This document shows positions 1 to 5,671 of a stretch of DNA of 6,271 nucleotides, one piece after another. The stretch is from Thiosocius sp049669185. GTDB taxonomy: Bacteria > Pseudomonadota > Gammaproteobacteria > Chromatiales > Chromatiaceae. The translations under genes and the position numbers were made by a program. The DNA lies in the NCBI GenBank assembly GCA_049669185.1, contig JBATKF010000040.1, forward strand, positions 1 to 6,271, in the 5' to 3' direction. The notes below the pieces were generated by a model. That model had not been told where the DNA came from, searched no databases, and worked only from the letters and a program-made list of their open reading frames with translations. Each line of letters opens with the position of its first letter. Position 1 is the stretch's first letter.

Positions 1-58
1 GGTTCCGCCCAGGCTCCGCTGCGTGGGCATTCACTGATCGTGAATCTTCTGCCTTCAT
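1..58 (-). CDS. Possible N-terminus of the group II intron-encoded protein (partial)
   Basis: An open frame begins at an ATG at 58 and runs off the left edge with no stop, reading MKAEDSRSVNAHAAEPGRN. It lies where group IIC introns place their reverse transcriptase/maturase gene, shortly after the AGAAGTCAGCAGAGGCCAT block that leads into domain IV. An in-frame GTG at 34 is an alternative start. The ribosome-binding site is weak: GGCGGGGA lies more than 10 nt upstream. Only 19 residues are visible, with no reverse-transcriptase motif, so the assignment rests on position within the intron. It could also be part of the untranslated domain IV loop. Confidence 0.4.
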   Translation of the reverse strand, partial: MKAEDSRSVNAHAAEPGRN

Positions 59-472
59 CGACTATCGACGTGTCCCCGCCGCCTACTCGCGGCATTCCAT
101 GTTCGGCCCTTCAGTGTCACCACCTAATATGGCCTCTGCTGACTTCTGACAGTCCATCCCACGGCCTCACGACCGCAGTAGCACAAGGCAGACTGCCAGA
201 TCTCCCCGGGTATGACGCACCCACCTTCACGCTTATACCTGTCGGATCTACGCCGTGCCTTTCCGTGCAAGTATTGGGCTTTGACGATAATGGCCGCCTC
301 ACCCAGACACGTCGCCTACTATCCGCTTCCTGTTCGTCAGGCCAGCGCTTTGCCTTCGGCTTCCTCCAGATTCGCGGTCACCCGCGACACCCTTGCCGTT
401 CGGCTAACACTTCCCCTTGCCGGGTGTGTAGAGGACTTCCACCTCCAAGTAGATGCGCCCTGCCGGGCGCAC
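1..472 (-). mobile_element. Group IIC intron, 5' part (ribozyme domains before the IEP), cut by the left edge
   Basis: Read on the minus strand, the element opens with GTGCGCCCGG at 472, which fits the group II 5' consensus GUGYG. It continues with blocks I recognise from group IIC ribozymes such as the Bacillus halodurans and Oceanobacillus introns: GTTAGCCGAACGGCAAGGGT, then GAATCTGGAGGAAGC and GGCAAA (domain I), then TACCCGGGGAGATCTGG and later AGAAGTCAGCAGAGGCCAT near the domain IV entry. Such introns splice as RNA and move by retrohoming with an encoded reverse transcriptase/maturase. Class IIC members typically insert next to terminator hairpins or integron attC sites, and a 10-bp hairpin lies 7 nt upstream of the 5' end here. 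The reverse transcriptase body and domains V and VI would lie left of the window, so it cannot be judged whether the intron is complete. Any ORFs drawn across this stretch are structural-RNA artefacts. Confidence 0.9.
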
Positions 473-479
473 CACGAAG

Positions 480-512
480 AAGGCCGCCCCGATGGGCGGC
501 CTTGGCTTTTTT
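480..512 (+). terminator. Rho-independent terminator hairpin beside the intron insertion point
   Basis: A perfect 10-bp GC-rich stem (480-489 with 494-503, arms AAGGCCGCCC and GGGCGGCCTT) closes a CGAT loop. On the plus strand it is followed by GGC and six T (507-512), which gives a good terminator for rightward transcripts. On the minus strand the stem follows the GNAT gene but is trailed only by CTTCGTG before the intron, so it would be a weaker terminator that way. It is the likely recognition structure for the group IIC intron. Confidence 0.8.
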
Positions 513-519
513 GCAGTGC

Positions 520-536
520 GTCGATCCGCAATCGAC
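520..536. repeat. Short inverted repeat downstream of the GNAT gene
   Basis: GTCGAT (520-525) and ATCGAC (531-536) are perfect inverted repeats around a 5-nt loop, between the GNAT stop codon and the larger terminator hairpin. It may be a secondary stem in the 3' untranslated region, or part of an attC-like fold (see findings). No T-run follows it on the minus strand. Confidence 0.4.
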
Positions 537-544
537 CCTCTAAG

Positions 545-943
545 TTAGACCTTTTTGTACACACTATGCGCCATGAACGCGACGTTTAGACGCCTTGACA
601 GAAGCATCTGCCGGAAAGGGTTGAGTCGACGATACCCATGTCGTTTCCAGAATGCCGGGTTTCTGTTGTTGTTAATCAGGATGGTGAGTTCGGCTTCCCT
701 GCAAATCTCCTCGTGTGCTGCCAACAATCTTGCGCCAATACCTCTACGCCTGCACCGAGGATTGACATTGATGTTCTCGTTGTAAGCAAATCCGCGTTCA
801 ACATCGAGTTCAGCATAGAGCAAGATATTCGGGGGATGAAAGTCGACTACGGTTACGCGGTCCTCGCGGACCGTGAGTACCTCGGCACTCACAATGAAGC
901 CGTGCGCCCTTAGGACATTGCTGACAAGTGTTTCTATGCCCAC
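545..943 (-). CDS. GNAT-family N-acetyltransferase
   Basis: This 132-residue protein belongs to the GNAT superfamily, whose members move an acetyl group from acetyl-CoA to an amine. Motif A is visible around residues 57-90, with the pyrophosphate-binding loop R-R-R-G-I-G-A (65-71, the R-x-x-G-x-G pattern). Motif B follows as NPAFWKRHGYRRL (95-107), the usual C-terminal acyl-CoA segment with a conserved Tyr. The substrate cannot be inferred; small-molecule, antibiotic and protein N-terminal acetylation are all possible. The start is GTG at 943. An in-frame TGA lies 9 nt upstream, so no longer N-terminus is possible, and GGTGA 6 nt upstream is a modest ribosome-binding site. The protein is short for the family, so the N-terminal strand may be trimmed. 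The stop codon lies inside GTCTAAC, an integron-like core sequence. The neighbouring TfoX-like gene is about 205 bp upstream, too far for translational coupling. Confidence 0.85.
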   Translation of the reverse strand: MGIETLVSNVLRAHGFIVSAEVLTVREDRVTVVDFHPPNILLYAELDVERGFAYNENINVNPRCRRRGIGARLLAAHEEICREAELTILINNNRNPAFWKRHGYRRLNPFRQMLLSRRLNVAFMAHSVYKKV

Positions 944-1148
944 GATATTTCACCCAGCTTGGGTCAAGACCGATCCTAACGGTACCCACTTCACCGACCA
1001 TTTAGAATCTTTATGTTGGATGAGCTGGAGCAGGCGCTACCGGCCAACAGCCGAAAGAAGAACGCAGTAAAATGATCAGCGAAAATGGTTCTGTTCTGCA
1101 CGCATTTTATGTTCCATTTCGCACCATGGAAATTAGGCAGTTGCTTGT
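944..1148. other. Intergenic stretch between the TfoX-like and GNAT genes
   Basis: No gene is supported here. The clearest structure is an imperfect inverted repeat, GCGAAAATGG (1079-1088) against CCATTTCGC (1114-1122), with one unpaired base and a 25-nt loop. It has no T-run, so it is not a convincing terminator. Short ORFs crossing the stretch have no recognisable motif and no ribosome-binding site. The base composition is less GC-rich than in the synthetase genes, as in the two flanking small genes. Confidence 0.5.
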
Positions 1149-1520
1149 TCACTTTCGCTTTACCCCGGATTTCTTCTTCTGCTTTCTCGCCCTCAATGCA
1201 GCTCCATAGGCACGATCCGCCCATTCCTTGCCTTGTTCCGGATCATCGAAGATCGCCTCCGGTGCCGCGTAGTAAGACATTCTCATTCTCTTACCACTTT
1301 TTTCGTACTCGAACTGATGCAGACCACGCTCGATAAACGATGATGCTGATTTTTCATCAGCCTTCAGGTACAGAACATCATCGGCCACGAGCGCAAACAT
1401 GAGGCCATCGCGATAAATACCATAGCCTCCAAACATGCGCTTTGCTTCGATTGCGCCAAACAGCGCAAACACCTCTTTGAGATTCTCGACAAATTCGCTG
1501 GCGGATTGCATTGGGCTCAC
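1149..1520 (-). CDS. TfoX/Sxy N-terminal domain protein
   Basis: This 123-residue product matches the TfoX_N family. The signature is FGAIEAKRMFGGYGIYRDG (21-39), followed by the strands MFALVADDVLYLKAD (41-55) and the MRMSYYAAPEAIFDDPE segment (79-95). Full-length TfoX/Sxy proteins are competence regulators with a second, C-terminal domain. That domain is missing here, and the chain ends in a Lys/Arg-rich tail (111-123). Stand-alone TfoX_N proteins are widespread and mostly uncharacterised, so a role in competence should not be assumed. The longest start is GTG at 1520, 18 nt after an in-frame TGA. The ATG at 1511 is at least as likely, since GTGAG sits a few bases before it and homologues often begin close to this point. 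It lies in a run of small minus-strand accessory genes. Confidence 0.87.
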   Translation of the reverse strand: MSPMQSASEFVENLKEVFALFGAIEAKRMFGGYGIYRDGLMFALVADDVLYLKADEKSASSFIERGLHQFEYEKSGKRMRMSYYAAPEAIFDDPEQGKEWADRAYGAALRARKQKKKSGVKRK

Positions 1521-1686
1521 AGTGAATTGACAGATTCATCGTTGAAAGAGATAGGCAGCGTCTGCCCATCTCGGCGCGTGGCGGAATTATGCGGTGAAAC
1601 CGTAGTCGCAGGGCATATGCGCGGCAGATCATCGGGATAAGATTTATCAGGCTGAGAAACGATTTCAGGAACCCGTTTTTGCGTGT
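1521..1686. other. Intergenic stretch between the zinc-ribbon and TfoX-like genes
   Basis: No gene or RNA is supported. A CATAAT hexamer on the minus strand could be a -10 box for the TfoX-like gene, but there is no matching -35 element at 16-18 bp. A GAAA-CGA-TTTC mini-hairpin and a later GTTTTTG on the plus strand are not adjacent enough to make a terminator. Confidence 0.4.
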
Positions 1687-1956
1687 TCAGACAACCTGGG
1701 GCGATAACGGTCTAACTACCCCGCGTCCCGAATATTTGAATTTGCCCGCAGCAGTCCAGCCTATCCGAATGCTGGCCTTGTGGCTGCCGCAAACCTGGCA
1801 GCGCAGCCTCGCGCGTAGGACGTCCACGGACAGACCGACCGGCAACGCCTCAGTCGGGACGCGCGCCTGGTGGCCACAGGCACAGTAGGCGTGAATCGCG
1901 AAGCGGTCAGGCGGGAAGTCGGCCAGCATGATGGGCATGTCGGAATTATCCGACAC
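1687..1956 (-). CDS. Small putative zinc-ribbon protein of unknown function
   Basis: The product has up to 89 residues. It carries two cysteine knuckles, C25-A-C27-G-H29 and C53-Q-V-C56-G-S-H59, separated by a short helical segment (VDVLRARLR), then an SIRIGW strand. The CxC...CxxC pattern, with histidines beside each pair, suggests one structural zinc site. Similar short proteins with a 'CGH...LRCxxCG' layout occur as hypothetical proteins in Proteobacteria, and I cannot name a function. The start is uncertain: GTG at 1956 is the longest option, ATG at 1938 directly follows a 16-bp palindrome, and ATG at 1929 is also in frame. None has a strong ribosome-binding site. The frame stays open upstream to about 2096 without a usual start codon. 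It lies downstream of the tRNA-Glu terminator, so it probably has its own promoter. Confidence 0.65.
   Translation of the reverse strand: MSDNSDMPIMLADFPPDRFAIHAYCACGHQARVPTEALPVGLSVDVLRARLRCQVCGSHKASIRIGWTAAGKFKYSGRGVVRPLSPQVV
1939..1954. repeat. Palindrome at the start of the zinc-ribbon gene
   Basis: GTCGGA (1939-1944) and TCCGAC (1949-1954) are perfect inverted repeats around ATTA. The palindrome lies between the candidate GTG start at 1956 and the candidate ATG start at 1938, touching the latter. If the ATG is the true start it would be placed to act as an operator or an RNA hairpin. If the GTG is used it is coding sequence. Confidence 0.4.
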
Positions 1957-2041
1957 GACGTGGCGCAGATAGTGAGCCGCGTCCCTGGCATAGTTTCGAC
2001 ACGGTCGATGCGCGGAACGCAGGGACGCCGGAACCCAGGCC

Positions 2042-2064
2042 AGCCCGCCTGCCCTGTGCGGGCT
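2042..2064. repeat. GC-rich inverted repeat upstream of the zinc-ribbon gene
   Basis: AGCCCGC (2042-2048) pairs with GCGGGCT (2058-2064) across a 9-nt loop. On the plus strand it is followed by TTCCTGTTTG, an interrupted T-run, so it might be a weak rightward terminator. On the minus strand it would be a stem in the leader of the zinc-ribbon gene. No gene uses it clearly. Confidence 0.4.
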
Positions 2065-2096
2065 TTCCTGTTTGCCCGTGCCTGCGCCGGACGGTC

Positions 2097-2131
2097 AAAC
2101 AAAAACGGCCTAGGATTTCTCCTAAGCCGTT
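2097..2131 (-). terminator. Rho-independent terminator of the gltX-glnS-tRNA cluster
   Basis: On the minus strand AACGGCTTAGGA pairs with TCCTAGGCCGTT (2120-2131 with 2104-2115; twelve pairs including one G-U) around a GAAA tetraloop. It is followed directly by TTTTTGTTT. It begins 9 nt past the CCA end of tRNA-Glu, so it ends the transcript carrying the two tRNAs and probably the synthetase genes. Confidence 0.9.
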
Positions 2132-2139
2132 GATTTAAT

Positions 2140-2215
2140 TGGCGTCCCGTAGGGGAGTCGAACCCCTGTCGTCGCCGTGAAAGGGCGATGTCCTAGGCCT
2201 CTAGACGAACGGGAC
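2140..2215 (-). tRNA. tRNA-Glu (anticodon TTC)
   Basis: A complete cloverleaf can be folded. The acceptor stem is GTCCCGT/ACGGGAC with discriminator G and an encoded CCA. The anticodon stem TCGCC/GGCGA closes the loop CTTTCAC, giving anticodon TTC, which reads GAA and GAG. The T-arm is AGGGG-TTCGACT-CCCCT. It is 15 nt downstream of tRNA-Ala and shares its terminator. It is a substrate of the GluRS encoded upstream in the same cluster, and the charged product feeds translation and, in many bacteria, tetrapyrrole synthesis. Confidence 0.97.
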
Positions 2216-2230
2216 AATGAACTTGATTTT

Positions 2231-2306
2231 TGGTGGAGCCAGGCGGGATCGAACCGCCGACCTCAACACTGCCAGTGTTGCGCTCTCCCAGCTGAGCTAT
2301 GGCCCC
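2231..2306 (-). tRNA. tRNA-Ala (anticodon GGC)
   Basis: The gene begins GGGGCCATAGCTCAGCTGGG, a typical alanine tRNA opening. The acceptor pairs with TGGCTCC, including the G3-U70 wobble that alanyl-tRNA synthetase recognises. The anticodon stem CAACA/TGTTG encloses CTGGCAG, giving anticodon GGC for GCC and GCU codons. The T-arm is GGCGG-TTCGATC-CCGCC, and CCA is encoded. It lies 80 bp downstream of the glnS stop codon and 15 nt before tRNA-Glu. I see no clear promoter between glnS and this gene, so processing from a longer transcript is plausible. Confidence 0.97.
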
Positions 2307-2331
2307 AGAAACGAGGCCGGTATGGTAGGCC

Positions 2332-2349
2332 AGACACCGCTTCGTGTCT
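2332..2349 (-). repeat. Hairpin between glnS and tRNA-Ala
   Basis: AGACAC (2332-2337) and GTGTCT (2344-2349) form a 6-bp stem with a 6-nt loop. There is no T-run after it on the minus strand, so it is unlikely to stop transcription. It could be a stability or processing element in a transcript that runs from glnS into the tRNAs. Confidence 0.4.
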
Positions 2350-2386
2350 AGTGCCGCTGCCTATTGATTTCTCCGGCGCCGACCTC

Positions 2387-4060
2387 TCATTTATCAGCGA
2401 TTTTCTCCCAGGAATCACGCAAAGACACGATCCGGTTGAAGACCGGTTGACCGGGGCGACTGTCTACGCTGTCGAGACAGAAATAGCCCTCGCGTTCAAA
2501 TTGGAAACGCTCACCGGCACGCACCTCGGCCAGCGATGGCTCGACCACGCAATCCTTGAGAATGCGTAGCGAATCCGGATTGATGTCCTGATGGAAATCA
2601 TGGGTCCGGCCCGGTTCCGGCGACTTGAACAGCCGGTCGTATAGCCGAACCTCGGCCTTCTTGCCCAGGGTCGCCGATACCCAGTGGATCACGCCGCGCA
2701 CCTTGCGCCCCTCCGGGTTTTGGCCAAGGGTGTCGGAGTCGTAGGTGCAGCGCAGCTCGGTGATATTGCCAGCATCATCCTTGATCGCCTCGTTGCAACG
2801 AATCACATAGGCGTTGCGCAAGCGTACTTCGCCGTCGAGCACCAGGCGTTTGTACTTCTTGTTTGCCTGCTCGCGGAAATCTGCGCGATCGATATAGACT
2901 TCTCGGGTCAGCAATAGCTCACGGGTGCCGAGGGATTCATCTTTCGGGTGGTTACCGGCCTGAAGGGTCTCAGTGGCATCCGCAGGATAGTTGGTGATCA
3001 CGACCTTGAGCGGATCGAGCACGGCCATGCGACGGGGCGCCACGGCGTCCAGGTGGCCACGGATACTGTTCTCCAGCACCCCCATCTCCACGGTGCCCTC
3101 GGCCTTGGTCACGCCGATCGCCTCACAAAAGCGCCGAATCGACTCCGGCGTATAGCCCCGACGACGCAGCCCCGCGATCGTCGGCATACGCGGATCATCC
3201 CAGCCGGACACCCGGTTCTCCTGCACCAGCTGGGTGAGCTTGCGCTTGCTCATCACGGTGTACTCGAGGTTTAGGCGCGCGAACTCTATCTGCCGCGGAT
3301 GGCAACCGATTGTGATGTTATCGAGCACCCAATCATAGAGAGGACGATGGTCTTCGAACTCGAGCGTACACAGCGAATGCGTGATCCCTTCCAAGGCATC
3401 CGATATTGGATGGGTGTAGTCGTACATCGGATAGATGCACCATTCTGCACCGGTCTGATGATGAATCAGGCCATGGCGAATGCGATATAGGGTCGGATCG
3501 CGCATATTGATGTTGGGTGATGCCATGTCGATGCGCGCCCGCAGGGTGCGGGTGCCGTCGGCAAACTCACCAGCCCGCATGCGGCGGAACAGGTCGAGGT
3601 TCTCCGCGACTGGGCGATCGCGGTAGGGGCTTTCTCTGCCCGGCTCGGTCAAGGTGCCACGATAATCTCTCACCTGCTCGGGCGCGAGATCGCAGACAAA
3701 GGCCTTGCCGGACTCGATCAGCTCCACGGCGAATTCATACAGCTGCTCGAAGTAATCCGAGGCGAAGCGCAGCTCCGACCAGGCATAGCCCAGCCAGACA
3801 ACATCCTCCTTGATGGCCTCGACGAACTCTTCCTCTTCCTTGGCCGGATTCGTATCGTCGAATCGCAAGTTGCAGCTACCGGGGAAATCCTCGGCGATGC
3901 CGAAGTTCAGCACGATGGATTTCGCATGGCCGATGTGAAGATACCCGTTGGGCTCTGGCGGAAAGCGTGTGTGTATCGTTGTGTGCTTGCCGGTCTGCAG
4001 ATCCTTTTCGATGATCTGACGGATGAAGTTGGATGGTGCGCTGGTGGTCTCACCGCTCAT
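2387..4060 (-). CDS. glnS: Glutaminyl-tRNA synthetase (GlnRS)
   Basis: This cytoplasmic class I synthetase joins glutamine to tRNA-Gln using ATP. The 557-residue chain matches the E. coli enzyme (about 554 residues) from NFIRQIIEKDL near the N-terminus to the final FNRIVSLRDSW. The ATP-site signatures are HIGH at 42-45, within PPEPNGYLHIGHAKS, and the KMSKS-like loop VMSKR at 269-273. The C-terminal part (about 340-550) is the beta-barrel anticodon-binding region, with NAYVIRC, GVIHWVSA and FQFEREGYFCLDS. The ATG at 4060 aligns with family starts. The only purine-rich stretch upstream, GAAGAGG, sits about 13 nt away, so the ribosome-binding site is poorly spaced. Only 27 bp separate it from the gltX stop codon, which supports one operon. 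The tRNA-Ala and tRNA-Glu genes follow. A true GlnRS means tRNA-Gln need not be charged by the indirect GatCAB route. Confidence 0.98.
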   Translation of the reverse strand: MSGETTSAPSNFIRQIIEKDLQTGKHTTIHTRFPPEPNGYLHIGHAKSIVLNFGIAEDFPGSCNLRFDDTNPAKEEEEFVEAIKEDVVWLGYAWSELRFASDYFEQLYEFAVELIESGKAFVCDLAPEQVRDYRGTLTEPGRESPYRDRPVAENLDLFRRMRAGEFADGTRTLRARIDMASPNINMRDPTLYRIRHGLIHHQTGAEWCIYPMYDYTHPISDALEGITHSLCTLEFEDHRPLYDWVLDNITIGCHPRQIEFARLNLEYTVMSKRKLTQLVQENRVSGWDDPRMPTIAGLRRRGYTPESIRRFCEAIGVTKAEGTVEMGVLENSIRGHLDAVAPRRMAVLDPLKVVITNYPADATETLQAGNHPKDESLGTRELLLTREVYIDRADFREQANKKYKRLVLDGEVRLRNAYVIRCNEAIKDDAGNITELRCTYDSDTLGQNPEGRKVRGVIHWVSATLGKKAEVRLYDRLFKSPEPGRTHDFHQDINPDSLRILKDCVVEPSLAEVRAGERFQFEREGYFCLDSVDSRPGQPVFNRIVSLRDSWEKIADK

Positions 4061-4087
4061 GGCGTACTTGCAGCCTCTTCTGGTAAT

Positions 4088-5488
4088 TCAAGATACAGCG
4101 CGGATACGCTCGATGGCCCGGTCGATCCGCCGAACTGTCATCGCCCGACCCACTAGATAAAGCGTTAGGTCCAGATCCGGTGATGGCGTTCCACCGGTCA
4201 CTGCCACACGCAACGGCATCGCCACCTTGCCGAAACCGACGCCGAGATCGTCCACCACCTCCTGGATGGCCCCGTGGATCTCGGCGCGCTCCCAGTGCGT
4301 CAGCTTCGCGAGTTTGACGCGTACCGCATTCAAAGCCTGGTCGGCGCCCGGTTTGAAGGCCTTCTTGGCCGCCGTTTCCTCGATAGTGTCGAAATCCCGG
4401 TAGTAGAAAGCCGAGATCTGGGCCAGCTCGACCAGAGTGCTTGCACGCTCGCACTGTGCCTCCACCACCGCCAGCAAGTCTGGTCCATCGGCAGGATCGA
4501 TGCCCAGATCGCCGAGATGTGACGACAACAGGTGCGCAATCCGGGCCGGATCAGCCGCTTTGAGATAGTGCTGGTTCAGCCATCGCAGCTTCTCGGGATT
4601 GAAGGTGGACGGTGCACGATTGACCCCGTCCAGATCGAACAACCGGATCATCTCGTCGAGCGCAAAGATCTCCTGGTCGCCGTGCGACCAGCCCAGGCGC
4701 ACCAGGTAGTTCAGCAATGCCTCGGGCAGATAGCCTTCCTGCAGATACTGCATAACACTGACCGCGCCGTGGCGTTTCGACAGCCGTGCTCCATCGTCGC
4801 CCAGGATCATTGGCAGGTGCGCATAGTGAGGCACATCCCAGTCCAGCGCGCGCAGCAGGTTAATCTGCCTTGGCGTGTTGTTGATGTGGTCGTCACCCCG
4901 GACGACGTGCGTGATCGCCATGTCGTGATCATCGACCACGACCGTCAGGTTATAGGTGGGCGAGCCGTCTGTACGGCGGATCACCAGGTCATCCAGCTCG
5001 CCGTTGGCCACCACGATGCGGCCACGGATCAGGTCATCGATGACAACCTCGCCGTCCTGTGGGTTGCGAAAACGGATTACATGCGGCGCATCGGGGCTAA
5101 CGTCGCGGCTACGGCAATGACCGTCATAGCGAGGCTTTTGTTTGGACGCCATCTGCTGTTCGCGGACGTTTTCCAGGCGCTGTTTGCTGCAGTCGCATCG
5201 ATACGCGAGCTTTTTGTCGAGCAATCGCCCAACCACTTCGTTGTAACGTTCGAATCGATGGGTCTGATAGAAGGGCCCCTCGTCATACTCGAGACCGAGC
5301 CAGGTCATTCCCTCCAAAATGGCGTTAACCGATTCCTGCGTCGAACGTTCGAGATCGGTGTCTTCGATGCGTAACACAAACTTGCCGCCATGCTTGCGTG
5401 CCAGCAGCCACGAAAAAAGGGCCGTCCGTACACCGCCGACATGCAGATACCCGGTGGGGCTGGGGGCGAAACGCGTCTTGATCGTCAT
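4088..5488 (-). CDS. gltX: Glutamyl-tRNA synthetase (GluRS)
   Basis: This cytoplasmic class I synthetase attaches glutamate to tRNA-Glu. Its 466 residues are the normal bacterial length. The HIGH-type signature is HVGG at 16-19, within FAPSPTGYLHVGGVRTALF. The KMSKS-type loop is RLSKR at 235-239, followed by HGAVSV, and TDGSPTYNLTVVVDDHDM (173-190) is the typical glutamate-site region. The zinc-binding insert keeps C98, C100 and C125 in E. coli numbering, but position 127, histidine in E. coli, is serine; H124 next to C125 might stand in. The C-terminal helical anticodon domain (about 320-466) is complete. The ATG at 5488 aligns with homologues, though no good ribosome-binding site precedes it (GGTTGTTTCTCA). 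The first gene of the leftward cluster, it is divergent from tRNA-Val. It is single and full length, and looks like the general GluRS. Confidence 0.98.
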   Translation of the reverse strand: MTIKTRFAPSPTGYLHVGGVRTALFSWLLARKHGGKFVLRIEDTDLERSTQESVNAILEGMTWLGLEYDEGPFYQTHRFERYNEVVGRLLDKKLAYRCDCSKQRLENVREQQMASKQKPRYDGHCRSRDVSPDAPHVIRFRNPQDGEVVIDDLIRGRIVVANGELDDLVIRRTDGSPTYNLTVVVDDHDMAITHVVRGDDHINNTPRQINLLRALDWDVPHYAHLPMILGDDGARLSKRHGAVSVMQYLQEGYLPEALLNYLVRLGWSHGDQEIFALDEMIRLFDLDGVNRAPSTFNPEKLRWLNQHYLKAADPARIAHLLSSHLGDLGIDPADGPDLLAVVEAQCERASTLVELAQISAFYYRDFDTIEETAAKKAFKPGADQALNAVRVKLAKLTHWERAEIHGAIQEVVDDLGVGFGKVAMPLRVAVTGGTPSPDLDLTLYLVGRAMTVRRIDRAIERIRAVS

Positions 5489-5518
5489 TGAGAAACAACC
5501 GGGCTGCCGAAGCCGCGG

Positions 5519-5546
5519 ATTCTAGCAGCACGCTGCGAATTGACCA
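5519..5546 (-). promoter_or_regulatory. Putative gltX operon promoter
   Basis: On the minus strand TGGTCA (5541-5546) and TAGAAT (5519-5524) are separated by 16 bp. The -10 matches the sigma-70 consensus at 5 of 6 positions and the -35 at 4 of 6. Transcription would start about 25 nt before the gltX ATG, giving a short leader. The -35 overlaps that of the tRNA-Val promoter on the other strand. Confidence 0.4.
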
Positions 5547-5568
5547 GCTGGCGTCGGGAACCTACTAT
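5540..5568 (+). promoter_or_regulatory. Putative tRNA-Val promoter
   Basis: TTGACC (5540-5545, 5 of 6 consensus) and TACTAT (5563-5568, 4 of 6) are separated by exactly 17 bp. This would start transcription a few bases before the tRNA at 5583, as is usual for bacterial tRNA genes. The GC-rich bases after the -10 (CCCGG) recall the discriminators of stringently controlled tRNA promoters, though this is only suggestive. Confidence 0.6.
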
Positions 5569-5582
5569 CGGAATCCCGGTAA

Positions 5583-5657
5583 GGGCGCGTAGCTCAGTGG
5601 GAGAGCACTGCCTTCACACGGCAGGGGTCGCTGGTTCGAACCCAGCCGCGCCCACCA
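5583..5657 (+). tRNA. tRNA-Val (anticodon CAC)
   Basis: A full cloverleaf is present. The acceptor GGGCGCG pairs with CGCGCCC, the discriminator is A and CCA is encoded. The D-arm is AGCTCAGTGGGAGAGC. The anticodon stem CTGCC/GGCAG closes TTCACAC, giving anticodon CAC for GUG codons. The T-arm is CTGGTTCGAACCCAG. It is the only plus-strand RNA gene seen, and it is transcribed away from gltX. A tyrosine integrase starts 104 bp past the CCA end in the same direction, the usual layout for an element integrated at a tRNA 3' end. The gene itself looks intact. Confidence 0.97.
5631..5657 (+). other. Likely attachment-site region (tRNA-Val 3' end)
   Basis: Elements carrying tRNA-targeting tyrosine integrases usually recombine in the T-arm to 3'-end part of the tRNA and restore it after insertion. 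This segment (T-arm, acceptor 3' strand and CCA) is the natural candidate. The matching repeat at the far end of the element is outside the window, so the limits are inferred, not seen. Confidence 0.4.
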
Positions 5658-5671
5658 ATCAAATCAATTAC

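Noticed and set aside
40..543. A 167-codon plus-strand ORF and shorter minus-strand ORFs across the left end
   Set aside because: They cover the group II intron ribozyme, which is structural RNA; the proteins have no domain and are rich in Pro, Cys and Arg as expected of noncoding frames.
944..1148. Possible attC site between the TfoX-like and GNAT genes
   Set aside because: TGCCTAAT and GTTAGGA only partly match the core-site consensus, and the bases next to them do not pair as an attC fold requires.
1870..2133. Plus-strand and alternative minus-strand ORFs upstream of and across the zinc-ribbon gene
   Set aside because: They have no motif or ribosome-binding site, and the plus-strand one runs into the tRNA cluster terminator.
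4532..5374. A 280-codon plus-strand ORF
   Set aside because: It is antisense to gltX, whose product has every GluRS signature; the ORF is a by-product of high-GC codon use.
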